A model generated the notes under the pieces. The model saw only the letters and a list, made by a program, of their open reading frames with translations. It ran no database searches and was not told where the DNA came from. DNA of 64,000 nt from the NCBI RefSeq assembly GCF_900114735.1, contig NZ_FOUA01000001.1, forward strand, positions 818,278-882,277. The letters run 5' to 3'. Positions within the stretch are counted from its first letter, which is position 1. The number at the start of each line of letters is the position of its first letter. This stretch comes from Halopseudomonas bauzanensis. Lineage in GTDB: Bacteria > Pseudomonadota > Gammaproteobacteria > Pseudomonadales > Pseudomonadaceae. The translations under genes and the position numbers were made by a program. Of the stretch, positions 17,810-29,590 are shown in pieces.

Positions 17810-20200
17810 ATGAAACCTGCAAAATTCTATTGGCTGCCCGGCGCAGCCAGCCTGCTAGCGATCGCCTTGACGGGATGCCTGAGTTCCGGAGGCTCAAGCT
17901 CCCGCTCCGACAATGCCCCTGACCTGCAGCTGAACGTGTTGTCCAGCGCAGCAGACCAGGTCAGCGGCGGCAGCGTTCTGGTTACGCTGGAAGGCGATGC
18001 TGCTCAAATCGACGAGGAGCTGGATCAGCTCGAGTTCTGGATCAATGATCAGGAAGTGCAGCCCGCGCGTCTGAGCCGCCGCAACGATCGTCTGGAAATC
18101 CTGCTTGAAGGGTTGGCGCAGGGAGAGAACCAACTGGAGTTGCACCATGCCAAGCATGGCCCATTGCATGACCTTACCCTGACCAATCATCCAATCACCG
18201 GACCGATCTTCTCCGGGCCGCAGCAGTATCCTTTTGTCTGCACCTCGGTTTCCGAGTTGGGTAGGCAGCCGCTGGTGGATACCGAGGGTGACGCTGGATT
18301 CCCGGTGTACGACGACAATGGTACGCAGATCGGCTTGAGCAAGGATTGCTCGATTGAGCCCTACGTGGTGTTTCTCTACCGGACCAATGCCACCAACCCT
18401 ACCTATCGACCCTTGCCAGCAGATGGTTCGCGCCCCGCTGATATGGCCACCACCACGCTCACCGATGGTCGGGTAGTGGACTTCATAGTCCGCCAGGAGC
18501 GCGGCACCATCAACCGCTTCCTCTACAGTTTCGCTACCCTCGCTACGCTGGGGGACGCCGCCGATGCCGCAGCAACGGACAAATGGAACGGGCGTCTGCT
18601 GTTCCACTTCGAAGGTGGCGTCGCCATTGGCCATACGCAGGGGCGAGTAAGCGGTAGGGCCCTGGCGCCGGAAGTGCTGGGCAAAGGCTACGCGGTCATT
18701 TACTCGTCGGGCACCCGTACCAACGCCCATTACAACCTGCAGGTGGGTGGCGAGACCGCGCTGATGGTCAAGGAGCATTTCATCAAGCGCTTCGGCACCC
18801 CGGATTACACCGTTGCCATCGGCGGATCGGGTGGCGGTATCCAACAATATGTCTATTCACAGAACCACCCGGATCTGCTGGATGCTGGTGTGCCGCAATA
18901 CTCCTATCCCGACATGGTCACCCAGACAATCCACATCGGCGACTGCGAGCTGCTCGAATACTATATGGACGCTACCGACCGCAACAACCCGTTCTGGCGC
19001 ACTACCGCCAACCGTAGCCTGCTGGTCGGGTTGAACTCGACCGACGCCTACCCGGACCCCTTTGCTGGCGCAAAAAGCATGCTGGGCTATAGCACCGCAC
19101 CCGGCATGACCGAATGCATCCCCGCTTGGCGTGGCTTGACGCCACTGGTGATGAATCCGCACTACGGCCAGGCCACAAACCAGGGGCAGATGCAGCCGCC
19201 CGGTGTGATGAACGATGTGCAATGGACCCATTATGATGACCTGCGCAACATCTACGGGGTCGATGACAATGGCAATCCACGCACCCTGTTCGACAACGTG
19301 GGCGTGCAATATGGGTTGAAGGCACTGAACGGCGGAGATATTACCCCTGCCGAGTTCCTCAAGCTGAACAGCCAGATCGGTGGCTGGAAGCATCCCAACG
19401 AGATGGTCCAAGAGGGCTTCCCGTTCATCGGCACCGAGGCTGACGTCCTGGAGGACCCTTCCCGGTTCGACCCCTGGAGCAGTCGCAACATGCGCTTGAG
19501 CCCGGATGGCAACAGCCCGGCTCCACGTACCGAGGGTGACCTGCAGGCCATCAATGCCGCCTATGAATCGGGCATGGTATTCGATGGGCAGCTGAACATG
19601 CCGGTTATCGACTGGCGGCATTATCTGGAAGAAGTGCTGGATATGCACAACAGCCATCAGTCCTTCTCCGCCCGCCAGCGTATCCGCAACCGGATGGGCA
19701 ACTCGGACAGCCAGGTGATCTGGTTCACTGATGCCCGGCCAACCGACCTGAGCGATCCCGACGAGCCGCAGCCGCGGGAGGATTTCGACCAGACCTGGAT
19801 GGCTCTGGACGTATTGCATGAGTGGCTGATGAATATCCGCGCCAACCCGGAGGACGGCATCGCCGGCAACAAACCTGCCGCGGCAGTGGACAGTTGTTTC
19901 GAAACCAATGGTGACCTGAAAGCTGCGGGACAGGATGTATGGGACGGCATACTGGATAACAGCCCCGCCGGGGCCTGTACTAACCAGTTCCCGACCTACA
20001 CCACGTCACGGATGATCGCCGGCGGGCCGATCGAGGGAAGCATCTTCAAGTGCGCACTGAAACCGGTCAGCACTGCGCTCACGGACGGCACCTATGGCAG
20101 CTGGAACCCCACCACCGAGCAGGTAGCTGAGCTCAATGCCATCTTCCCGCAAGGCGTTTGTGATTACGCTCAACCGGATCAAGGCAGACCCGGCAGCTGA
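17810..20200 (+). CDS. Large lipoprotein, DUF6351-like, with alpha/beta-hydrolase-type serine motif
   Basis: 796-residue protein starting MKPAKFYWLP, with a lipobox LTGC (Cys23), so it is probably lipid-anchored in the envelope. After a Gly/Ser linker comes an Ig-like domain (about 35-130) and then a long catalytic-looking region opening with GPIFSGPQQYPFVCTS. GGSGGG at 338-343 places Ser340 in a G-x-S-x-G nucleophile elbow. The following YSQNHPDLLDAGVPQYSYPD resembles tannase and hydroxybutyrate-oligomer hydrolase families. The overall pattern matches what I recall of DUF6351 proteins. The substrate is unknown; an esterase acting on an external ester or polyester is an inference. An ATG 17 codons upstream is rejected because it would bury the signal peptide. 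Confidence 0.75.
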   Translation: MKPAKFYWLPGAASLLAIALTGCLSSGGSSSRSDNAPDLQLNVLSSAADQVSGGSVLVTLEGDAAQIDEELDQLEFWINDQEVQPARLSRRNDRLEILLEGLAQGENQLELHHAKHGPLHDLTLTNHPITGPIFSGPQQYPFVCTSVSELGRQPLVDTEGDAGFPVYDDNGTQIGLSKDCSIEPYVVFLYRTNATNPTYRPLPADGSRPADMATTTLTDGRVVDFIVRQERGTINRFLYSFATLATLGDAADAAATDKWNGRLLFHFEGGVAIGHTQGRVSGRALAPEVLGKGYAVIYSSGTRTNAHYNLQVGGETALMVKEHFIKRFGTPDYTVAIGGSGGGIQQYVYSQNHPDLLDAGVPQYSYPDMVTQTIHIGDCELLEYYMDATDRNNPFWRTTANRSLLVGLNSTDAYPDPFAGAKSMLGYSTAPGMTECIPAWRGLTPLVMNPHYGQATNQGQMQPPGVMNDVQWTHYDDLRNIYGVDDNGNPRTLFDNVGVQYGLKALNGGDITPAEFLKLNSQIGGWKHPNEMVQEGFPFIGTEADVLEDPSRFDPWSSRNMRLSPDGNSPAPRTEGDLQAINAAYESGMVFDGQLNMPVIDWRHYLEEVLDMHNSHQSFSARQRIRNRMGNSDSQVIWFTDARPTDLSDPDEPQPREDFDQTWMALDVLHEWLMNIRANPEDGIAGNKPAAAVDSCFETNGDLKAAGQDVWDGILDNSPAGACTNQFPTYTTSRMIAGGPIEGSIFKCALKPVSTALTDGTYGSWNPTTEQVAELNAIFPQGVCDYAQPDQGRPGS

Positions 20201-20206
20201 AGCCGA

Positions 20207-20233
20207 GCCGGTACGCCCTGCGGGCGTACCGGC
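20207..20233. terminator. Strong hairpin between convergent lipoprotein gene and argJ
   Basis: A perfect 12-bp stem GCCGGTACGCCC/GGGCGTACCGGC with a TGC loop lies 7 bp after one stop and 10 bp before the opposing stop. No T-run flanks it, but position and stability suggest a bidirectional transcript end. Confidence 0.65.
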
Positions 20234-20242
20234 ACTGCCGTC

Positions 20243-21460
20243 TCAGGTACGGTATTCGGCGTTGATACGTACGTACTCGTGAGACAGGTCGGTGGTCCAG
20301 ATGGTCTCGCTGAATTCGCCCCGCCCCAGCTCGATGCGGATGGTGATTTCAGCCTGGGCCATCACCCGAGCGCCCTGCTCTTCGGTGTATTCCGCGGCGC
20401 GGCCACCATTGCGGGTAATGCAGACCTCATCGAGATATACGTCGATGCGCTCCACATCCAGATCCGGCACTCCGGCGTAACCAACCGCAGCCAGAATTCG
20501 ACCCCAGTTCGGATCGGAGGCAAACAGCGCAGTCTTGATCAGCGGTGAATGAGCCACGGCATAGGCCACATCCAGACACTCGTTGCGGTTACCTCCACCG
20601 TTGACCTGCACGGTAACGAACTTGGTGGCGCCTTCGCCATCGCGCACGATCGCCTGCGCCAGCTCCAGCATGACGGCATTTACCGCTTCGGCCAGTTGGG
20701 CATATTCGCTGCTCGCCGGATCGGTGATTTCTGCCATCGCCGCCTGACCGGTGGCGATCAGCATGCAGGAGTCGTTGGTGCTGGTGTCACCGTCGATGGT
20801 GATGCGATTGAAAGACAGGTCGGCGGCCTGACGCAGCAATTGTTGCAGTACCGGCTGCGCCACCTTGGCATCAGTCGCCACGTAGCCGAGCATGGTCGCC
20901 ATGTTCGGGCGAATCATGCCGGCGCCCTTGGAGATGCCGGTAATGGTCACCGTCTGGCCTGCCAGTTTGATCTGCCGGCTGGCACCTTTGGGCTGGGTGT
21001 CGGTGGTCATGATGCCTTCGGCGGCCATGGCCCAGTTATCCTCAGCCAGGTTCGCCAGCGCCTGGGGCAATACCGCAATGATCTTGTCCGCTGGCAACAG
21101 CTCGCCGATGACCCCGGTACTGAAAGGCAGAACCTGGTCCGGCTCGACACCGGTCAGTTCGGCCAGGGCAGCACAGGTCTTCAGCGCTGCGGCCATACCG
21201 GGTTTGCCGGAGCCGGCATTGGCATTACCGGTATTGACCAGCAGATAGCGTGGCGCCTGGGTCAGGTGCTGCTTGCACAGAGTAACCGGTGCGGCGCAGA
21301 AGGCATTGGTGGTAAACACCCCGGCGATCGCCGTGCCCGGCACCGCCTCCATCACCACTACATCTCGGCGCCCAGGCTTCTTGATACCAGCAGAGGTAAT
21401 ACCGAGACGAAACCCGGGAACCGGGTGCAGAGTGGGAAGAGGACCGAGTCCGACGGACAT
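20243..21460 (-). CDS. argJ: Bifunctional ornithine acetyltransferase / N-acetylglutamate synthase
   Basis: Recycles the acetyl group in the arginine pathway (N-acetylornithine plus glutamate) and may also use acetyl-CoA. The 405-residue precursor self-cleaves at the conserved Ala-Thr in [21 protein letters not shown]; the Thr becomes the nucleophile of the beta chain. The upstream [11 protein letters not shown] (oxyanion region) and the C-terminal [16 protein letters not shown] motif are present. It lies downstream of secA on the same strand, the Pseudomonas order. Confidence 0.97.
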   Translation of the reverse strand: MSVGLGPLPTLHPVPGFRLGITSAGIKKPGRRDVVVMEAVPGTAIAGVFTTNAFCAAPVTLCKQHLTQAPRYLLVNTGNANAGSGKPGMAAALKTCAALAELTGVEPDQVLPFSTGVIGELLPADKIIAVLPQALANLAEDNWAMAAEGIMTTDTQPKGASRQIKLAGQTVTITGISKGAGMIRPNMATMLGYVATDAKVAQPVLQQLLRQAADLSFNRITIDGDTSTNDSCMLIATGQAAMAEITDPASSEYAQLAEAVNAVMLELAQAIVRDGEGATKFVTVQVNGGGNRNECLDVAYAVAHSPLIKTALFASDPNWGRILAAVGYAGVPDLDVERIDVYLDEVCITRNGGRAAEYTEEQGARVMAQAEITIRIELGRGEFSETIWTTDLSHEYVRINAEYRT

Positions 21461-21539
21461 GAAAAGAACTCCAGAAATAGAATAGATAGAAACTGAATGG
21501 CACTTACTTAAGATTTTTTACAATCGACATTCCACCACA

Positions 21540-21575
21540 CCCCGCCGTCCTTGGCGCAGGCCGAGGATGACGGGG
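21540..21575 (-). repeat. Long imperfect hairpin between secA and argJ (terminator or dispersed repeat)
   Basis: CCCCGCCGTCCTTGG (21540-21554) pairs with CCGAGGATGACGGGG (21561-21575): 14 of 15 positions pair if two G-U pairs are allowed, around a six-base loop. The minus-strand arm CCCCGTCATCCTCGG looks like the GTCATCC-type hairpin repeats scattered in many bacterial genomes. It may also end the secA transcript, whose stop is 36 bp away on the high-coordinate side. Confidence 0.55.
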
Positions 21576-21611
21576 TTGAGGGTCTACTCCCGACAGGACG
21601 GGATGTGGTAA

Positions 21612-24359
<2,748 letters not shown>

Positions 24360-24507
24360 AATCGACTTCGATATCCATGTGATGATGGCAAGGCTGGCCC
24401 GTGCGCAGGCCATTCACCGAAAAAACCATTCTACTCTGAAAGTCTGGAGACAATAAACCGCCGTTGCGGCAGAGCAGATGGCGGCGAGCAAAGGGGAAGA
24501 CCCGAAG

Positions 24508-24525
24508 ACCCGGCATAAGCCGGGT
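24508..24525 (-). terminator. Possible terminator between the M23 peptidase gene and secA
   Basis: ACCCGGC-ATAA-GCCGGGT forms a 7-bp stem with an ATAA loop, 22 bp downstream of the M23 stop. The trailing T-run on the minus strand is short, so it may be a weak attenuator between M23 and secA. Confidence 0.45.
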
Positions 24526-24546
24526 TTGGGTGAGCAAGGCAGGGAG

Positions 24547-25479
24547 TTATTTCAGGGCGAGAAAGCGTGCCGGATTGATGGCCATGCCGTTGTGGTAGAC
24601 CTCCAGATGCAGATGCGGTCCGGTTGAGCGACCTGTCGAGCCGACGGTTGCGACCTGCTGCCCCTTCTTCACCAACTCACCTTTCTTGACCAGCAAGTCC
24701 TGGGCGTGAGCATAACGGGTCTTGTAGCCACCCGCATGACTGATCTCAATCATGTTGCCATAGGCGCCACGACGGCCGGAGAACGTCACCACGCCCGCTC
24801 CCAGAGCATGAATCTCCGTACCTCGCGGAGCAGCGAAATCCAGCCCCGAATGCATGGCCGAGCGACGGGTGATGGGGTCGGTGCGCCGACCGAAGCCGGA
24901 GGAAATATAACCGGTCTGCACTGGAATGAAATCCAGCATGGCATTGGCGTCGTTGTGCCGATTGAGCATCAACTCTTCCAGCAGCCGCAATTGCTGGGTG
25001 CGATCGTCGATCCGGGCAGACAGGCGATCAAGCACCGTCTGAATGTCAGCACCCTCATAGGAATCGCTGTGGCTCGGCAACTCCGGACCACCCATGCCAG
25101 GGTCGGTACTGAAGTTGAATTCGCCGTCAGACAGGTCGGCCAGTTCGGTAAGTCGCTCACTCAGGGCGTCAAGACGCGACAGCCGGGTCTGCAACCGACT
25201 CAGCTGCTGAGTCATGTGCTCCAGCTGTACCTGGGATTCTTCCTTTATATAGTCGCTCTCAAGCTCATACCCTTCGAGAGACTGCTCCCAGATCTGTTCA
25301 TAATCCAGCGCGGCACTGGATTCTTCAATGGCCTTGCCGGCCCCGCTTAACTGCCAGGTTATCACTGCGGCGGCAATCGGCATGGCGAGTACCGCCATGA
25401 TGCCGGAAATGACCCAGGGCGAGCCGAGCGTCAGTGCCTTGGTAGCACCCTCGCGCCCGGTAAGAATGATGATGTTCAA
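24547..25479 (-). CDS. M23-family murein endopeptidase, membrane anchored
   Basis: 310-residue predicted LytM-type zinc peptidase facing the periplasm. One N-terminal membrane segment (about 21-43) is followed by a coiled coil (about 85-170) and the M23 domain. All metal and catalytic positions are visible: His209 and Asp213 in HSGLDF, His257 region in YAHAQDLL, and HLHLEV at 288-293. With every ligand present it is likely active on peptidoglycan cross-links rather than a LytM-type activator such as EnvC. It lies between lpxC/DUF721 and secA, as in Pseudomonas, and is divergent from the DUF721 gene. Confidence 0.9.
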   Translation of the reverse strand: MNIIILTGREGATKALTLGSPWVISGIMAVLAMPIAAAVITWQLSGAGKAIEESSAALDYEQIWEQSLEGYELESDYIKEESQVQLEHMTQQLSRLQTRLSRLDALSERLTELADLSDGEFNFSTDPGMGGPELPSHSDSYEGADIQTVLDRLSARIDDRTQQLRLLEELMLNRHNDANAMLDFIPVQTGYISSGFGRRTDPITRRSAMHSGLDFAAPRGTEIHALGAGVVTFSGRRGAYGNMIEISHAGGYKTRYAHAQDLLVKKGELVKKGQQVATVGSTGRSTGPHLHLEVYHNGMAINPARFLALK

Positions 25480-25551
25480 TATTGTAGATCCCCAAAATCT
25501 TCCTGCGGTTCTGGTACGATGACCGCTGATTCAGCCACTCCGGACGACACG

Positions 25552-26013
25552 ATGTCTTTTCATCCTCTGCATGCCCGTCGCCCGGGCGACCTGCTAAGAA
25601 CCCACTCCACCCTGAAGGGCCTTTTCAATCAGGCAAGGGCCGTTGAACGATTGCAGATTCTGCTCGAATCCGTACTCGAACCCGCCGCCAGAGAGCATTG
25701 CCGCGCAGCATCCTATCGTGATGGCGTGCTTCGGTTGCTGGTGGCCGACAGTCAGTGGGCAACCCGGGTCCGATATCAGCAACGACGCCTCATCCGACAA
25801 CTTCAGGCTTACGCGGAATTCGCCACCTTAACGAAAATCCACTGCAAGGTACAACCTCCATTGGTCAAAAAAGCACCACCAGTTCGCAAAATGAGGCGAT
25901 CGGCGGTGGCAGCGGATAGTCTGAGCGAGACCGCAGGCCATATCAGCGACCCGAATCTGCGCTCGGCATTGGAACGCCTGGCGCGCCACCATCGCGGCGA
26001 ATCAGACGAATAA
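25552..26013 (+). CDS. dciA: DUF721 protein, DciA-like helicase loader
   Basis: 153-residue protein of the DUF721/DciA group, the ancestral loader/recruiter of the replicative helicase DnaB in bacteria without DnaC. The N-terminal domain runs from MSFHPLHARRPGDLL through LLESVLEPAAREHCRAASYRDGVLRLLVADSQWATRVRYQQ (given here as its ends: LLESVLEP and RYQQRRLIRQL). The basic tail region KKAPPVRKMRR is likely flexible. The start MSFHPL is favoured by similarity to the family; an ATG 11 codons upstream is possible. It sits beside lpxC and secA, as in Pseudomonas. Confidence 0.8.
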   Translation: MSFHPLHARRPGDLLRTHSTLKGLFNQARAVERLQILLESVLEPAAREHCRAASYRDGVLRLLVADSQWATRVRYQQRRLIRQLQAYAEFATLTKIHCKVQPPLVKKAPPVRKMRRSAVAADSLSETAGHISDPNLRSALERLARHHRGESDE

Positions 26014-26036
26014 AAAACGGCCACCGAGGTGGCCGT
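26012..26036 (-). terminator. Terminator of the lpxC end of the dcw cluster
   Basis: ACGGCCACC (26017-26025) pairs with GGTGGCCGT (26028-26036) across a two-base gap; a run of A at 26012-26017 becomes T on the minus strand. It is 20 bp after the lpxC stop and overlaps the stop of the convergent DUF721 gene. Confidence 0.85.
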
Positions 26037-26055
26037 CAAACGAAACGAGAAAAAA

Positions 26056-26967
26056 TCAGACCGCAGCGGCCGGGCGCATGAAGGAGATGGGCGCGGTTCC
26101 GGCATCTTCAAAGGTGACTATTTCCCAAGCATCGGCATTGGCCAGCAGCGCGCGCAGCAGCTTGTTGTTGAGCGCATGCCCCGACTTGAAGCCGCGGAAT
26201 TCGCCCACCAGGCTCTTGCCCAGCAGATAAAGATCGCCGATGGCATCGAGAATCTTGTGCTTGACGAATTCGTCCTCGTACCGCAGGCCGTCTTCGTTGA
26301 GTACGCGATACTCATCCACCACGATGGCGTTATCCACGCTGCCACCCAGCGCCAGGTTCTGCGAGCGCAGGTACTCGATATCCCGCATGAACCCGAAAGT
26401 CCGGGCGCGGCTGACTTCCTTGACGAAAGACGTGCTGGAGAAGTCCACGCTGGCAAACTGGCTCCGGCCACGGAAGACCGGATGATCGAAGTCGATGCCG
26501 AACGATACCTTGAATCCCTCGAAAGGAACGAAGGTAGCCGTCTTGCCCTCTTCTTCAACCGTGATTTCACGCTTGATGCGAATGAACTGTTTCGGAGCTT
26601 CCTGTTCCTCGATGCCTGCTGACTGAATCAGGAATACGAAAGGACCGGCGCTGCCATCCATGATCGGCACTTCGGGGGCACTGAGCTCTACCACGGCGTT
26701 ATCGATACCCAGACCGGCCATGGCTGACAGCAGGTGCTCGACAGTGTCCACCTTGACACCATCCTTGATCAGGGTGGTAGACATGGTGGTTTCGCCCACG
26801 AATTCCGCACGCGCCGGGATCTCGACCACAGGGTCGAGATCGGTCCGGAGGAACACGATGCCGGTATCCACCGGCGCCGGTTTCAGCGTGAGGTAAACCT
26901 TCTCACCCGAATGCAGGCCAACACCGGTGGCCCGGATGATGTTCTTCAGTGTGCGTTGTCTGATCAT
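26056..26967 (-). CDS. lpxC: UDP-3-O-acyl-N-acetylglucosamine deacetylase
   Basis: Zinc deacetylase for the committed step of lipid A synthesis. The 303-residue protein starts [21 protein letters not shown]. Zinc ligand His78 lies in VEHLLSA, and the second pair is in [10 protein letters not shown] near residue 240; the catalytic His is in [10 protein letters not shown] near 265. In Enterobacteria LpxC levels are set by FtsH proteolysis of the C-terminus; the C-terminal tail here ([10 protein letters not shown]) ends in small hydrophobic residues, though Pseudomonas LpxC is known to be more stable. It is the last gene of the dcw cluster, with its own promoter. Confidence 0.98.
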   Translation of the reverse strand: MIRQRTLKNIIRATGVGLHSGEKVYLTLKPAPVDTGIVFLRTDLDPVVEIPARAEFVGETTMSTTLIKDGVKVDTVEHLLSAMAGLGIDNAVVELSAPEVPIMDGSAGPFVFLIQSAGIEEQEAPKQFIRIKREITVEEEGKTATFVPFEGFKVSFGIDFDHPVFRGRSQFASVDFSSTSFVKEVSRARTFGFMRDIEYLRSQNLALGGSVDNAIVVDEYRVLNEDGLRYEDEFVKHKILDAIGDLYLLGKSLVGEFRGFKSGHALNNKLLRALLANADAWEIVTFEDAGTAPISFMRPAAAV

Positions 26968-27019
26968 GCTTGAACTGGCTTCCGCTCTAGTTGCGAATAA
27001 TTTTCAATAAGTGGCGCAC

Positions 27020-27028
27020 ATCATAGCA
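27020..27028 (-). promoter_or_regulatory. Extended -10 promoter of lpxC
   Basis: On the minus strand TGC-TATGAT (27028-27020) is a near-consensus extended -10, about 50 bp before the lpxC ATG in the 112-bp ftsZ-lpxC gap. The -35 region is poor (TGTTCA). Confidence 0.6.
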
Positions 27029-27079
27029 AAACCCGCCTTCGTTGAACACTAATCAGCCCTATTCCATCGATTGATCAAA

Positions 27080-28252
27080 TCAATCTGCCTGACGACGCAG
27101 GAAGGCCGGGATGTCCAGATAATCCAGGTCTTCAGCCGGCTGGGTCAGACGTGCCGCGGCTGCACTGCCGCCCGCGTTGGAATTGCGCATGACGGTCGGG
27201 CGGTCCAGATCGCGGTAGTTCGGCGCGGTCGCATCCGACTGACGGGCTGCTGCCGGTGCCGGAGTATTATCTACCACCTTCACTGGTTTCTCCATGCGCG
27301 CGCCCAGACCGGTGGCGACCACGGTGACCCGCAGCTCGTCGCGCAGCTCGGGATCGATCACGGTGCCGACCACTACAGTGGCGGTTTCCGAGGCGAATTC
27401 CTCAACGGTATTACCCACTTCCGAGAACTCGCCCAGGGACAGGTCCGGACCAGCGGTAATATTGACCAGGATACCGCGGGCACCCATCAGGTTGACATCT
27501 TCCAGCAGCGGGCTGCGGATTGCCGCTTCGGCAGCTTCACGGGCACGGTTCGGGCCGCTGGCGTGGCCGGTACCCATCATTGCCATACCCATTTCGCTCA
27601 TCACGGTCTTCACGTCGGCGAAGTCGACGTTGATCATGCCGGGGCGGATGATCAGGTCAGCGATGCCCTGTACCGCGCCCAACAGTACATCGTTGGCTTT
27701 GCTGAAGGCCGACAGCAGGCTGGCGTCCTTGCCCAGAACGGTCAGCAGCTTCTCGTTGGGGATGGTGATCAGCGAGTCGACGTGTTGACCCAGCTCGCGG
27801 ATACCTTCTTCGGCGATCTGCAGACGCTTGCGGCCTTCGAACGGGAACGGCTTGGTCACTACGGCCACGGTCAGGATACCCATTTCACGGGCGACCTCGG
27901 CCACGATCGGCGCCGCGCCGGTACCGGTACCACCGCCCATGCCGGCGGTAATGAATACCATATCAGCACCCTGCAGCACTTCTGCGATACGCTCGCGATC
28001 TTCCATCGCGGCTTCGCGGCCGACCAGCGGGTTAGCGCCGGCACCCAGCCCCTTGGTCACGGCCGAGCCCAGTTGCAGCACGGTGCGCGCGGTCATGTTT
28101 TTCAGGGCTTGAGCATCGGTATTGGCGCAGATGAAATCCACACCTTCAACATTGTTGACCACCATGTGCTGCAGGGCGTTGCCACCGCCACCGCCGACAC
28201 CGACGACCTTGATCACTGCGTTTTGCGGGAGGTTATCAATTAATTCAAACAT
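27080..28252 (-). CDS. ftsZ: Cell division GTPase FtsZ
   Basis: Tubulin homologue that polymerises into the Z ring at midcell. The 390-residue protein starts MFELIDNLPQ. The tubulin signature GGGTGTG is at 107-113, the T7 synergy loop (NVDFADV) is near 206, and a linker of about 65 residues ends in the conserved C-terminal peptide LDYLDIPAFLRRQAD that binds FtsA, ZipA and SlmA/MinC. An upstream in-frame ATG at 28291 (13 more residues) is rejected. It follows ftsA by 103 bp. Confidence 0.99.
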   Translation of the reverse strand: MFELIDNLPQNAVIKVVGVGGGGGNALQHMVVNNVEGVDFICANTDAQALKNMTARTVLQLGSAVTKGLGAGANPLVGREAAMEDRERIAEVLQGADMVFITAGMGGGTGTGAAPIVAEVAREMGILTVAVVTKPFPFEGRKRLQIAEEGIRELGQHVDSLITIPNEKLLTVLGKDASLLSAFSKANDVLLGAVQGIADLIIRPGMINVDFADVKTVMSEMGMAMMGTGHASGPNRAREAAEAAIRSPLLEDVNLMGARGILVNITAGPDLSLGEFSEVGNTVEEFASETATVVVGTVIDPELRDELRVTVVATGLGARMEKPVKVVDNTPAPAAARQSDATAPNYRDLDRPTVMRNSNAGGSAAAARLTQPAEDLDYLDIPAFLRRQAD

Positions 28253-28355
28253 GGTCCCATCTCCTCGAGTCTGACACTCGTCTTGTTTCATCTGGTTTCG
28301 TTTCGTTTGGTACCGCTTGCCGGGTTACCCCCGGCTGCCCGCTTGTGCGGGTCTG

Positions 28356-29588
28356 TTAAAAATTCCCCTTGAACCACCGCTTCACTTTGATCAGCGGCGA
28401 CTCCCTGCTCTGCTCCGAGCTACTTTGATTGCCATCGGCATGGTGCTTCATGCCGTAGTGCAACAGCCCCACCCCCGTTGAGTAGATGGGGTTGCGCACC
28501 ACGTCAGCCAGTCCCTTGAATTCCTGCGGTACGCCCAGGCGCACCGGCATATGGAATATCTCTTCGGCCAGCTCGACAGCACCTTCCATCTTGGCGGTGC
28601 CGCCAGTCAGTACGATGCCGGCCGGAATCATGTCTTCGTACCCGGACCGGCGCAGTTCGGCCTGGATCAGGGTGAACAGTTCGTCGTACCGCGGCTCGAC
28701 CACCTCCGCCAGCGCCTGGCGTGACAGGTCCCGCGGCGGGCGTTCACCCACGCTCGGAACCTTGATGGTCTCCTCCGGGCCGGCCAGTTTGGCCAGTGCG
28801 CAGGCGTAGCGGATCTTGATCTCTTCAGCGTGCTGGGTCGGGGTGCGCAGGGCCATGGCGATATCATTGGTCACCTGATCGCCGGCAATCGGAATCACCG
28901 CGGTATGGCGGATCGCGCCCTCGGTGAAGATGGCGATGTCAGTGGTGCCACCGCCGACATCCACCATGCACACGCCCAGCTCTTTCTCATCCTCGGTCAG
29001 CACCGAGTAGCTGGAGGCCAGTTGTTCGAGGATCACATCCTCGACTTCCAGGCCGCAGCGACGGATGCATTTCTCGATGTTCTGCACTGCATTCATGGCG
29101 CAGGTGACCAGATGCACCTTGGCCTCCAGCCGCACGCCGGACATGCCACGGGGCTCGCGGACGCCTTCCTGGTTATCGATCACGTATTCCTGCGGCAGGA
29201 TGTGCAGCACTTTCTGATCAGCGGGAATGGCCACCGCCTGGGCTGCATCCAACACACGTTCAATGTCCGCCTGCACCACCTCGCCCTCGCGAATGGCCAC
29301 GATGCCATGGGAGTTCATGCTGCGGATGTGGTTGCCGGCGATGCCGGCGAACACCGAATGAATCTGGCAGCCAGCCATCAGCTCGGCCTCTTCGATGGCG
29401 CGCTGAATGGACTGCACGGTGGATTCGATATTCACCACCACGCCCTTCTTCATGCCGCGGGACGGATGCGAGCCGATGCCGACGATTTCCAGCTCACCGT
29501 CTGCGCCGAACTCGCCGACCAGAGCGACTACCTTGGAGGTGCCGATATCCAGTCCGACGATCATCCTGCTACCCTGCTTGCTTGCCAT
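28356..29588 (-). CDS. ftsA: Cell division protein FtsA
   Basis: Actin-fold ATPase that tethers FtsZ to the membrane and recruits later divisome proteins. The 410-residue protein shows the phosphate-1 loop in MIVGLDIGTSKVVALVGE, the phosphate-2 loop in VDVGGGTTDIAIF, and ends in the amphipathic membrane-targeting helix SPLIKVKRWFKGNF. It starts 2 bp after the ftsQ stop, so the two are coupled. Confidence 0.98.
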   Translation of the reverse strand: MASKQGSRMIVGLDIGTSKVVALVGEFGADGELEIVGIGSHPSRGMKKGVVVNIESTVQSIQRAIEEAELMAGCQIHSVFAGIAGNHIRSMNSHGIVAIREGEVVQADIERVLDAAQAVAIPADQKVLHILPQEYVIDNQEGVREPRGMSGVRLEAKVHLVTCAMNAVQNIEKCIRRCGLEVEDVILEQLASSYSVLTEDEKELGVCMVDVGGGTTDIAIFTEGAIRHTAVIPIAGDQVTNDIAMALRTPTQHAEEIKIRYACALAKLAGPEETIKVPSVGERPPRDLSRQALAEVVEPRYDELFTLIQAELRRSGYEDMIPAGIVLTGGTAKMEGAVELAEEIFHMPVRLGVPQEFKGLADVVRNPIYSTGVGLLHYGMKHHADGNQSSSEQSRESPLIKVKRWFKGNF

Positions 29589-29590
29589 GA

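Noticed and set aside
24360-24546. secM-like arrest peptide upstream of secA
   Set aside because: No small ORF with signal peptide and arrest motif; SecM is largely limited to enterobacteria and relatives.
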